In this document: positions 1-7,972 of the stretch, one piece after another
Position numbering within the stretch: position 1 is the stretch's first letter
Layout of the letters: the number at the start of each line of letters is the position of its first letter
Source: Thaumasiovibrio sp043421945
GTDB taxonomy: Bacteria; Pseudomonadota; Gammaproteobacteria; Enterobacterales; Vibrionaceae
Assembly: GCA_043421945.1 (NCBI GenBank)
Contig: JBHOGO010000006.1
Coordinates: 35,533 to 99,532 of the forward strand
Length of the DNA: 64,000 nucleotides
Direction of reading: 5' to 3'
Program-made: the position numbers and the translations under genes
Notes under the pieces: model-generated
Told to the model about the DNA's origin: nothing
Databases searched by the model: none
The model's input: only the letters and a program-made list of their open reading frames with translations

Positions 1-443
1 TTACCCACAACATTAAATCTGTAATTACCTACATCCAAATAGTTTTTATGTATTGTAAAAATAGAGACATTATTCCCGAATTGATCAATATCAACTACTG
101 ATAAGTACCCATTAGAAGGGACTTGTGATTTGGGAACTGAAATCTGTCCTTGATCATTAGCGGTAAAACCACTTTTATATACACTACCATCGGCATCGTG
201 CGTTATGATGGAAAAACCTTTAGTCGCTATTATGGCGATATACTTATCAACTTCATCTTCACTGCTTGCAAAAATGGTGCAATCTTCCGAAGTATCTGCT
301 TTTGCTTTTTCATACTGAACGAAATCAAAGTTATAGTAGCTCGTCGTTGAACCACCGCCACCATCGCCACCACCGCTATCTCCGCCACTACAACCAATCA
401 TTGCTAATGGCGCTAGCGCTATCAACGGAATAAGCTTGTTCAT
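1..443 (-). CDS. Putative lipoprotein, partial at window edge
   Basis: An open frame runs on the minus strand from an ATG at 443 off the left edge, giving about 147 residues with no stop. The start follows a good ribosome site (GAGGGA, 6 nt upstream). The N-terminus is MNKLIPLIALAPLAMIGCSG, a lipoprotein-type signal with the likely lipidated Cys at residue 18. A Gly/Ser/Asp-rich linker (about residues 19-33) follows, then a beta-rich region. I do not recognise the family. The mature protein is probably anchored in a membrane facing the periplasm. The C-terminus lies outside the window. Confidence 0.7.
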   Translation of the reverse strand, partial: MNKLIPLIALAPLAMIGCSGGDSGGGDGGGGSTTSYYNFDFVQYEKAKADTSEDCTIFASSEDEVDKYIAIIATKGFSIITHDADGSVYKSGFTANDQGQISVPKSQVPSNGYLSVVDIDQFGNNVSIFTIHKNYLDVGNYRFNVVG

Positions 444-592
444 AAAATCCCTCATTTAAGGTGTGCCAGTCGTTGGCAAAATTTAATGTCTATCTACGGG
501 CAAGCAAAAAACTTACCAAGAGTGTATTTGTTATCGTTTTTCAGAGTATATATTGATATTCCATGAATAGATGTTTACCAATAAACAACCCC

Positions 593-1738
593 TTATTTTA
601 ATTCCTTCATATGACGACGAATTATCGTCACCCAGCCTTGTGCGTCACTTTCAGGGGCAAGCTCAGCTAACTTCAAAAACGCCTCTTTTGCTGATGCATA
701 CGCTTCGAGGCGATAATAACCAACGCCTAAATGGCGCCAGAACCCCACCTGATATGGGTACGCTTGCGTTGCACCCTCAGCCAAAGCAACAACTGCTTGC
801 CAATTTTCCGACGATGAAAGTACAAACAAGTGAAGATTTAGCCATTGCAGGTCGCCATTTTCTTGACGAATCTGAGTTAGGATATAATCAGACATCAGCC
901 AATCTTCACTGTCCATGGCGTAGCTTAGCCACTGTATATATGCATTTTCGTCGATAAAGATGCGATTTTCTGTGACACCTTTATGAAACCAATAGTTTGC
1001 TTTTATCGGCTGCTTACCCTCAGAGAACAGGGCGGCAATAGCTGCATAATCATGATCGGTAACTTGTTCACTAAGATGAGAAAGCGCAATTCGAGCCTCC
1101 GCCTCAGCAATAGGAAGCTTTTGCTGCTGAAATTGACGAATTTGAAGACGAAGTGTCGAAATGGCATTACGCTCAAGCGCCACTTCACTTAGCGGTTCGG
1201 ATAGTGGCTCCTTCTCAAAAGTCGTCAAGGGTGTGCTGAATGCGTGCTTATCTTCTATCCCCCTATCTTTACCTGTCTCTGTCTCTGTCTCTGTCTCTGT
1301 CTCTGTCTCTGTCTCTGTCTCTGTCTCTGCGAGACCTTTAAACGGTAATCCCACTTCTGCTACCTTCAAGTGAGATTCATCTGTCGCTTGCTGTTGAGCG
1401 GATTTTCGATAGGAGGCACAGAGCTGTCTCGTGCTGAGGGCATCCTCCCCCACAAACACTTTTTGAGATAATGCGACCATGCACTGCTCAGAAGCGGCTG
1501 CATATTGCCCTAAGGCGGCATAACTTATCCCCCGAAGGCGCGCTAAGTTTGCACTTTCAATTTTACTTTGAGGCGAGATGAGACCGAGCAGCGTCATTGC
1601 TTGCTGATACTGCCCTCGACGGATGGCATCATCAACTTCACCCAATTGCTCATAGACAGACATCCGCATTGGTTCTTGTGCCAACACACAGAATGATAAA
1701 AGAGTAAAAGCGCCTATTAACCAGCGGGTCATGTTCAA
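593..1738 (-). CDS. TPR-like periplasmic protein with Glu-Thr repeat
   Basis: A 381-residue protein with an apparent Sec signal peptide (about residues 1-20, ending CVLA). The N-terminal part (residues 30-110) and C-terminal part (residues 200-375) consist of paired amphipathic helices typical of tetratricopeptide repeats, for example the segment around YQVGFWRHLGVGYYRLEAYA. The two halves are joined by a linker made largely of alternating Glu-Thr, encoded by a hexamer microsatellite. The overall plan resembles TPR proteins found with Vibrio TonB2-ExbBD systems, but no ton gene is visible here, so that link is only a guess. It probably acts as a periplasmic scaffold. The gene lies alone, divergent from the DUF3360 gene. 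Confidence 0.7.
   Translation of the reverse strand: MNMTRWLIGAFTLLSFCVLAQEPMRMSVYEQLGEVDDAIRRGQYQQAMTLLGLISPQSKIESANLARLRGISYAALGQYAAASEQCMVALSQKVFVGEDALSTRQLCASYRKSAQQQATDESHLKVAEVGLPFKGLAETETETETETETETETETGKDRGIEDKHAFSTPLTTFEKEPLSEPLSEVALERNAISTLRLQIRQFQQQKLPIAEAEARIALSHLSEQVTDHDYAAIAALFSEGKQPIKANYWFHKGVTENRIFIDENAYIQWLSYAMDSEDWLMSDYILTQIRQENGDLQWLNLHLFVLSSSENWQAVVALAEGATQAYPYQVGFWRHLGVGYYRLEAYASAKEAFLKLAELAPESDAQGWVTIIRRHMKELK
1273..1329. repeat. Hexamer microsatellite (GTCTCT)n inside the TPR gene
   Basis: Nine perfect copies of GTCTCT lie at 1275-1328, with partial copies at each end. Read on the minus strand they encode Glu-Thr dipeptides. Because the unit is 6 bp, gain or loss of copies keeps the reading frame and would change linker length rather than switch the gene off. 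Confidence 0.95.
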
Positions 1739-2409
1739 TACCTTATCAAAAATTCTGGATAATCATACCATTAGGCACGAAAGGCGCCAAAGATTCTAAA
1801 AACTAACACGACCTAGTTCGAATAACCGATACATAGCCCATGTAGGTCGAATCTTGTCACACGAATAAATTGCAGCTAAAAAAATGTTGAATAATCAACT
1901 TCAGTAACATGTTATCAATGCCTCACCACTCAGCAACAATCACAACAAAAGAAACACATTGATAAAAACACTAACGATAATAATGACTATTAAAAAGCCA
2001 AGGTAAAAGTAGCTTTTCTTGTAAACACAAGCGCTTAAGCCATAATGTGTTGAAATTTCACTCAAATACAGTCATTAACATCAGCAGCGGAAAGGTTTTT
2101 TTCACGATAAGTCGTGATATCATATAGCGCAAAACCGCACATCAACGCTTAAATACCAAAAGAAACTATCAATTTTTTTTTAGTCTTTTCTCGTTTTTTT
2201 TTAGCGGCAGTGATCGAGATCAATTCCATCTAGGGAGACTCTCGGTACACTTCAGTAAAATTCGGTGAATTTTCTTTACAAGTTACTGATAAAATTTAGC
2301 AACTTAGTAAAGCGGCCAACGAGCCAACAATAAAACACAATAATGATCACCGAAAACGACTATTTTATTTTTGAACACTTTTATTTGAACACTTATAAAC
2401 GAGGAACGT
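1739..2409. other. Long intergenic region upstream of the DUF3360-pfl genes
   Basis: These 671 bases lie between two divergent genes and hold no convincing ORF. They are AT-rich, with two T runs at 2173-2181 and 2194-2202. A short hairpin (TCACGA-TAAG-TCGTGA) lies at 2102-2117. The best regulatory candidate is the FNR-like box at 2210-2223, annotated separately. The length suggests several regulator sites, as expected for an anaerobically controlled pyruvate formate-lyase locus. Confidence 0.6.
2210..2251 (+). promoter_or_regulatory. Candidate FNR-activated promoter
   Basis: GTGATCGAGATCAA at 2210-2223 matches the FNR consensus TTGAT-N4-ATCAA at 9 of 10 defined bases. A weak -10 (TACACT, 2246-2251) would place the start near 2258, about 41.5 bases from the box centre, the class II activation distance. 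The same bases resemble a CRP half-site. The promoter assignment is inferred from spacing only. Confidence 0.45.
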
Positions 2410-3954
2410 ATGTCATCAGATGCTAAAGCAGATGGCTTGGACGCAAACGAAGAGAAGAGTTATCAGGCGCTTCATCGCCCGGCCTCTGAATTCGCGAGTC
2501 GTTCAGACTACCTAGACCACGAATTGAAGATTATGAAACCTCGCCGCTGGAAGTTAAACCTTCCTGGCCGTGACTTTCGTTTCGAACTTGAAGATCTCGT
2601 TCCAGCGCTGGCTGGTACCATTGCGATTATCGCCATGTATTCATCCGTTGCGATGTCATGGGCTGATGGTCTAACGGCTGCGTGGGATCACGTTGAACTA
2701 GGCAAGGCATTCGCCATCGAAGTGGCTCGTGTTGAGATGCTTATTCCAGCGCTTTTATTCTGTATTTTAGCTTCGGGCTTTTTAAACCCAAGAGCTAACC
2801 TTGCAGGTAACCACGGTCCAATGATTCCGTTAATCGGTACCATTGCACTCGCTGGCGCTCACCCTCTTGCACTTGCTATTTTGCTTGGTGTATTTGGTCT
2901 ACTTCTCAGTTATTTTAAAGGCGGCTCAAAGCTCGTCAATTTAACGAGTGAAGGGGTCGCTGGTGGTTTGCTTGTCTTCCTCGGCTTTACCGGTGCGATG
3001 ACACAAATTGGTGATATTCAATCGTGGGCTGTTGGGCTACAAAGTGCCGACCACGCTCAGGGTAGCTTAGGTTACATTGGTCTTGTTGTACTCGCAGTGA
3101 ATATCTGCCTTTATGCATTTTTAGCCAAAATAAACAAACGCTGGCTTGCTATTCCTGCTTGTGCAGCTGCAGGTCTCGCTGTTGCGCTTGGCCTTGGTGC
3201 TGGTTTTGACCTTGTGTTTGAAACACAAGCGGGTCTTCCAAACCTCAACCCTGTTTACTGGTGGGGAAGCACTGATCAAGGTTGGATGTTAGGTCTACCT
3301 AACCTTCAACACTTTATTGCTTCATTACCATTTGCTATTTTAGCCGTCGCTATGTGGTCACCTGATTTCCTTGGACATCGTATCTTCCAAGAACTCAACT
3401 ACCCACGCGGCACTGAAAAAGTGCTAATGGATGTTGATGATACAATGACAACATGTTCTCTACGTCAAATCGTTGGTACTTCGGTTGGTGGTTGTAACAT
3501 CACGTCATCTTGGGGTACGTACATTATCCCAGCGGGTATCGCGAAGCGTCCTATCCCAGCAGGTGCAATTCTGCTAGGTGTGATGTGTATCATCGTTGCC
3601 ATTTTGGGCAAGCCTATGGACGTCGCGGTATGGCCTCCGGTCATGCGTATTGCTCTATTAGTGGGTGTATTCTTGCCACTACTAGAAGCCGGTGTTCAGA
3701 TGATTAAAGACACGAAAGATTCTCAGGCTGCGGGTATCTGTGTGTTTGCGGCAATGGTAACCAACCCAGTACTGGCTTGGGCACTTACCATGCTTCTCGA
3801 TAACAACGGTCTAATCGGGAATAAAGAGCGAGCTGCTAAGCTATCTAAAATCGATAAAATCGTCATCCCTGCGGGTGCATTGATTATCTGTTTTGTTGCG
3901 ATGCTTGCAGTAGGTATGTTAGAAGGTCAATATGGCATTCCAGCATTACTTTAA
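2410..3954 (+). CDS. DUF3360 family multi-pass membrane protein
   Basis: A 514-residue inner-membrane protein. The start at 2410 follows GAGGAACGT. A hydrophilic N-terminus of about 65 residues (HRPASEFASRSDYLDHELKI) precedes roughly 12 hydrophobic segments rich in Gly and Ala. Segments such as NLAGNHGPMIPLIG and the Gly-rich SEGVAGGLLVFLGF recall the SulP/NCS2 transporter fold. I recognise it as the Vibrio family DUF3360, whose substrate is unknown to me. It sits where enterobacteria have the 285-residue formate channel focA, directly upstream of pflB, so transport of formate or another fermentation acid is a reasonable inference. It is not FocA: length and sequence differ. Confidence 0.85.
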   Translation: MSSDAKADGLDANEEKSYQALHRPASEFASRSDYLDHELKIMKPRRWKLNLPGRDFRFELEDLVPALAGTIAIIAMYSSVAMSWADGLTAAWDHVELGKAFAIEVARVEMLIPALLFCILASGFLNPRANLAGNHGPMIPLIGTIALAGAHPLALAILLGVFGLLLSYFKGGSKLVNLTSEGVAGGLLVFLGFTGAMTQIGDIQSWAVGLQSADHAQGSLGYIGLVVLAVNICLYAFLAKINKRWLAIPACAAAGLAVALGLGAGFDLVFETQAGLPNLNPVYWWGSTDQGWMLGLPNLQHFIASLPFAILAVAMWSPDFLGHRIFQELNYPRGTEKVLMDVDDTMTTCSLRQIVGTSVGGCNITSSWGTYIIPAGIAKRPIPAGAILLGVMCIIVAILGKPMDVAVWPPVMRIALLVGVFLPLLEAGVQMIKDTKDSQAAGICVFAAMVTNPVLAWALTMLLDNNGLIGNKERAAKLSKIDKIVIPAGALIICFVAMLAVGMLEGQYGIPALL

Positions 3955-4000
3955 TCGTGTATATTCAGCCTGCGTATTGCTAGGCTGAGCAAGACTTAAA

Positions 4001-4022
4001 GGGCAGTGGAACTGCACTGCCC
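4001..4022 (+). terminator. Hairpin after the DUF3360 gene
   Basis: GGGCAGTG and CACTGCCC form an 8-bp stem with a 6-nt loop, followed by a weak T-rich stretch (ttatctgtct). It may be a weak terminator that partly separates this gene from pflB. Confidence 0.5.
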
Positions 4023-4060
4023 TTATCTGTCTTCAATGTAAAAATAAGACAATGAGTAAC

Positions 4061-4105
4061 AATACGAATAGTGCTCTCCTAGATCACTGGGCTATTATTC
4101 GTATT
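4061..4105. repeat. 10-bp inverted repeat in the pflB leader
   Basis: AATACGAATA (4061-4070) and TATTCGTATT (4096-4105) are perfect reverse complements separated by 25 bases. They lie 77 bases upstream of the pflB start and could form an RNA stem or a dyad operator. Confidence 0.5.
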
Positions 4106-4181
4106 ATTATTTAATCAGAGAGTACCTCCACGCGAGTGTGTGGTTGGTACATGTTTTTTCTACTAAAAAGGTAGGTATGTC

Positions 4182-6458
4182 ATGGCAGAGCAATTTGCTA
4201 AAGCATGGGAAGGATTTGCAGCGGGTGAGTGGCAAACTGATGTCAACGTTCGCGATTTCATTCAGAAGAACTATACGCCGTATGAAGGCGATGAGTCTTT
4301 CCTTGTAACTGAAGGTACTGAAGCAACTAACAAGCTTTGGGATCAAGTTATGGAAGGTATCAAGCAGGAGAACTCAACTCACGCACCTGTAGACTTCGAT
4401 ACTTCAGTAATCTCTACCATCACGTCTCACGATGCTGGTTACATCAACAAAGATCTTGAGACTATCGTTGGTCTTCAGACTGAAGCGCCTCTTAAGCGTG
4501 CAATCATGCCTAACGGCGGCGTGCGCATGATCGAAGGTTCTTGTAAAGCGTACGGCCGTACTCTTGATCCACAAGTATCTAAAATCTACTCTGAGTACCG
4601 TAAAACGCATAACCAAGGCGTTTTCGATGTTTACTCTCCAGACATCCTAAGATGTCGTAAGTCTGGTGTTCTAACGGGTCTTCCTGATGCATACGGCCGT
4701 GGTCGTATCATTGGTGACTACCGTCGTGTAGCACTATACGGTGTAGATTTCCTAATCAAAGATAAAGTCGCTCAATTCCACTCTACTCAAGCAGATCTTG
4801 AAAAGGGTGACGACCTACAAATGACAATGCAGCTTCGTGAAGAAATTCAAGAGCAGCATCGTGCACTAGGTCAACTAAAAGAGATGGCTGCATCTTACGG
4901 CTTCGATATCTCTGGTCCTGCAACTTCTGCTAAAGAAGCTATCCAGTGGACTTACTTCGGCTACCTAGCTGCTGTTAAGTCTCAGAACGGTGCTGCAATG
5001 TCTCTAGGTCGTACTTCTACGTTCCTAGATGTATACGTTGAGCGTGATATCGCAGAAGGTAAGATCACTGAGTCTGATGCTCAAGAAATGATCGACCACT
5101 TCGTAATGAAGCTTCGTATGGTTCGTTTCCTACGTACGCCTGAATACGATGAGTTGTTCTCTGGTGACCCAATCTGGGCAACAGAATCAATGGGTGGTAT
5201 GGGTGTTGACGGTCGTACGCTTGTTACACGTACTAACTTCCGTTTCCTAAACACGCTTTACACGATGGGTCCTTCTCCAGAGCCGAACATCACTGTTCTA
5301 TGGTCTGAGCAACTACCTGACGGCTTCAAGCGTTTCTGTGCGAAGGTATCTATCGATACTTCTTCTATCCAGTACGAAAACGATGACCTAATGCGTCCAG
5401 ATTTCGACAACGATGACTACGCTATCGCTTGTTGTGTATCTCCAATGGTTATCGGTAAGCACATGCAGTTCTTCGGTGCGCGTGCAAACCTTGCTAAAAC
5501 ACTACTTTACGTTATCAACGGTGGTGTGGATGAGAAACTTAAGATCCAAGTTGGTCCTAAGCAAGACGCAATGACTGACGAAGTTCTAGACTTCGACAAA
5601 GTGTGGGCTGGCCTAGACAACCTAATGGATTGGCTAGCAACTCAGTACGTGACTGCACTGAATGCTATCCACTACTCTCACGACAAGTACAGCTACGAAG
5701 CTGCACTTATGGCACTTCACGATCGTGACGTTCACCGTACAATGGCTTGTGGTATCGCAGGTCTATCTGTTGCGGCTGACTCACTGTCTGCTATCAAGCA
5801 CGCTAAAGTGAAGCCAGTTCGTGACGAAGATGGTGTTGCTATCGATTTCGAAATCGAAGGTGACTATCCTAAGTTTGGTAACAACGACGCTCGTGTTGAT
5901 GACATGGCTGTTGAACTTGTTACTAACTTCATGAACAAGATCCGTAAGCTTAAGACTTACCGTAACGCTGTTCCTACTCAATCTATCCTAACTATCACTT
6001 CAAACGTGGTATACGGTAAGAAGACAGGTACTACGCCAGACGGTCGTCAAGCAGGTGCTCCATTTGCTCCTGGTGCTAACCCAATGCACGGTCGTGATGA
6101 GAAAGGTGCTGTAGCATCTCTAACGTCTGTAGGTAAACTACCATTTGCTGATGCAAAAGATGGTATTTCTTACACGTTCTCTATCGTACCAAACGCACTA
6201 GGTAAAGATCACGATACTCAACGTTCTAACCTTGCAGGCCTAATGGATGGTTACTTCCACCACGAAGAAACTATCGAAGGCGGTCAGCACTTGAACGTGA
6301 ACGTTCTAAACCGTGAGACGCTTCTAGATGCTGTTAAGCACCCAGAGAACTATCCTCAGCTAACTATCCGTGTATCGGGTTATGCTGTGCGTTTCAACTC
6401 TCTAACGGTTGAACAACAAAAAGACGTTATCGCTCGTACTTTCACTGAAACACTATAA
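4182..6458 (+). CDS. pflB: Formate C-acetyltransferase (pyruvate formate-lyase)
   Basis: This 758-residue glycyl-radical enzyme cleaves pyruvate with CoA into acetyl-CoA and formate under anaerobic conditions in the cytoplasm. The adjacent catalytic cysteines lie in YAIACCVSPMVIG. The radical Gly loop near the C-terminus (RVSGYAVRF) is intact. The length matches E. coli PflB (760). The start at 4182 follows AAGGTAGGT. Codon choice is highly restricted, as in strongly expressed genes, and resembles that of ackA in this window. A strong terminator follows, so pflA probably also has its own promoter. Confidence 0.98.
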   Translation: MAEQFAKAWEGFAAGEWQTDVNVRDFIQKNYTPYEGDESFLVTEGTEATNKLWDQVMEGIKQENSTHAPVDFDTSVISTITSHDAGYINKDLETIVGLQTEAPLKRAIMPNGGVRMIEGSCKAYGRTLDPQVSKIYSEYRKTHNQGVFDVYSPDILRCRKSGVLTGLPDAYGRGRIIGDYRRVALYGVDFLIKDKVAQFHSTQADLEKGDDLQMTMQLREEIQEQHRALGQLKEMAASYGFDISGPATSAKEAIQWTYFGYLAAVKSQNGAAMSLGRTSTFLDVYVERDIAEGKITESDAQEMIDHFVMKLRMVRFLRTPEYDELFSGDPIWATESMGGMGVDGRTLVTRTNFRFLNTLYTMGPSPEPNITVLWSEQLPDGFKRFCAKVSIDTSSIQYENDDLMRPDFDNDDYAIACCVSPMVIGKHMQFFGARANLAKTLLYVINGGVDEKLKIQVGPKQDAMTDEVLDFDKVWAGLDNLMDWLATQYVTALNAIHYSHDKYSYEAALMALHDRDVHRTMACGIAGLSVAADSLSAIKHAKVKPVRDEDGVAIDFEIEGDYPKFGNNDARVDDMAVELVTNFMNKIRKLKTYRNAVPTQSILTITSNVVYGKKTGTTPDGRQAGAPFAPGANPMHGRDEKGAVASLTSVGKLPFADAKDGISYTFSIVPNALGKDHDTQRSNLAGLMDGYFHHEETIEGGQHLNVNVLNRETLLDAVKHPENYPQLTIRVSGYAVRFNSLTVEQQKDVIARTFTETL

Positions 6459-6483
6459 TTCAGTAGAAAATTGATACGACATT

Positions 6484-6511
6484 AAAGCCTCGCTTAGCGA
6501 GGCTTTTTTTT
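6484..6511 (+). terminator. Intrinsic terminator of pflB
   Basis: AAAGCCTCGC and GCGAGGCTTT form a 10-bp stem with a TTA loop, followed by a run of T. A classic Rho-independent terminator. Confidence 0.93.
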
Positions 6512-6611
6512 ACCTTAATACCCGCATTACACAACACTCTGTTTACTTGACACTACGCCATTCAAAAATTGATATAAAAATACTGTCAATTTTGAGATTT
6601 TCATCAACGTT

Positions 6612-6617
6612 TATAAT
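6612..6617 (+). promoter_or_regulatory. Possible -10 element of pflA
   Basis: A perfect TATAAT lies 43 bases upstream of the pflA start, downstream of the pflB terminator. No good -35 hexamer is visible at the usual distance, so an activator may be needed. Confidence 0.35.
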
Positions 6618-6659
6618 AAAATATTTCGCACAACAATACGCAGTCAGCGAGAGTAAAAG

Positions 6660-7400
6660 ATGTCAGCAATCGGTCGAATCCATTCCTTTGAATCTTGTGG
6701 AACCGTTGATGGTCCCGGAATTCGCTTTATCGTCTTCATGCAGGGCTGTTTAATGCGCTGCCAATATTGCCATAACCGTGATACGTGGGATCTCAATGAC
6801 GGTAAAGAAGTGACGGTTGAAGAGATCATGAAAGAGGTGGTCACTTATCGCCACTTTATGAACGCATCGGGTGGTGGTATTACTGCGTCCGGCGGTGAAG
6901 CCATGATGCAGCCAGAGTTCGTCCGTGACTTTTTCCTTGCAGCTCGCGAACAAGGCATCCACACCTGCTTAGACACCAACGGTTATATTCGCAAACATAC
7001 TGACGTTATCGATGAAGTCCTCGATGCCGCTGACCTTGTGATGCTCGACTTAAAGCAAATCGACGATAGTGTTCACCAAAACCTTGTCGGGGTACCAAAC
7101 AAACGTGTACTACAGTTTGCAGAGTACTTGCATAAACGTGGACAAAAAACTTGGATTCGTTACGTCGTTGTTCCAGGCTTCACTGATGACGAAGCTTCTG
7201 CACACCGCCTCGGTGAGTTCATTAAAGACATGGACAATATTGAGAAAGTGGAACTCCTTCCTTACCACCAACTCGGCGAGCATAAGTGGGAAGCGATGGG
7301 GTATGACTACCCACTCAGTGGTGTGCAACCACCATCGAAAGAGACAATGGATAACATTCAATCTATCTTAGTAAGCTATGGTTTAAACGTTATCTACTAA
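6660..7400 (+). CDS. pflA: Pyruvate formate-lyase 1-activating enzyme
   Basis: A radical S-adenosylmethionine enzyme of 246 residues, the same length as E. coli PflA. It installs the glycyl radical on PflB. The 4Fe-4S motif C-x3-C-x2-C is seen as CLMRCQYC near residue 30, followed by HNRDTWD. The Gly-rich SAM-binding stretch is SGGGITASGGEAMMQ. It lies 201 bases after pflB with a terminator between them, so expression may be partly independent. The ribosome site (GAGAG) is weak. A hairpin follows the gene. Confidence 0.97.
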   Translation: MSAIGRIHSFESCGTVDGPGIRFIVFMQGCLMRCQYCHNRDTWDLNDGKEVTVEEIMKEVVTYRHFMNASGGGITASGGEAMMQPEFVRDFFLAAREQGIHTCLDTNGYIRKHTDVIDEVLDAADLVMLDLKQIDDSVHQNLVGVPNKRVLQFAEYLHKRGQKTWIRYVVVPGFTDDEASAHRLGEFIKDMDNIEKVELLPYHQLGEHKWEAMGYDYPLSGVQPPSKETMDNIQSILVSYGLNVIY

Positions 7401-7422
7401 CCCACCACTCGCCCGCTATTAT

Positions 7423-7454
7423 TGACGCCAAGAGCATTAAAAAACTTGGCGTCA
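7423..7454 (+). terminator. Hairpin after pflA
   Basis: TGACGCCAAG and CTTGGCGTCA form a perfect 10-bp stem with a 12-nt A-rich loop. The following tcatcaattt is a poor U tract, so termination may be partial. Confidence 0.6.
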
Positions 7455-7537
7455 TCATCAATTTAATTAGACATTCCCTTTGCACTATTCCACTTTACCT
7501 TCTAGGTTTAATAGACATAGTATGCAGGGAATGCGTT

Positions 7538-7972
7538 TTGTCTTTTTCACGAAGATTCATACTCTTATTGATAATATTAACAAGCTTTCACAGCGTAGCT
7601 GCTGAGCAGGCTTTTGCTATTGTCACTGCCTCCCCTTCTCCTCCGGCAGAGCTCTCACTCACCAAAGCAAAATTGGTTTTTTCAGGTAAAACTCGTTCTG
7701 TAAAAGGAATAGGAAGAGTCAAACTTGTGGACTTTCCCGTTGGTAGCTCCCACCGCATCGCATTTTACACTCAGTTTCTAAATAAAAACGAAGCACAAAT
7801 GAACCGGCTTTGGGCCTCACTGGCATTTTCAGGCAGAGCGCAACCTCCTGTCGAAATGGCTGACAACAACATCGATACCATCAAGCAGTGGCTTATGGAC
7901 AATCCAGATGCGGTAGGCTATCTCCCATTAGAGCAAGCAGGAGGCTTAAATGTGCTATTGGAAATCCGCTAA
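7538..7972 (+). CDS. Small PstS-like phosphate-binding family protein
   Basis: A 144-residue secreted protein. No in-frame ATG precedes it. A TTG at 7538, 8 bases after AGGGA, is the likely start. Residues 1-23 form a signal peptide (RRFILLLIILTSFHSVAA). The mature part resembles the short family annotated as phosphate ABC transporter substrate-binding protein in vibrios, with the patterns KAKLVFSGK, FYTQFLNKNEAQMNRLW and NPDAVGYLPLE. It is much shorter than a full PstS (about 320 residues), covering roughly one lobe. It overlaps the next, porin-like gene by 23 bases. A role in binding phosphate or another oxyanion is unproven. Confidence 0.75.
   Translation: MSFSRRFILLLIILTSFHSVAAEQAFAIVTASPSPPAELSLTKAKLVFSGKTRSVKGIGRVKLVDFPVGSSHRIAFYTQFLNKNEAQMNRLWASLAFSGRAQPPVEMADNNIDTIKQWLMDNPDAVGYLPLEQAGGLNVLLEIR

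Noticed and set aside
571..957. A 128-codon plus-strand ORF
   Set aside because: It lies opposite the TPR-like gene, which has a signal peptide and repeat structure; this frame has neither and looks like a shadow.
2410..3954. Calling this gene focA because it precedes pflB
   Set aside because: FocA is about 285 residues with a different sequence. This product has 514 residues and DUF3360 features.
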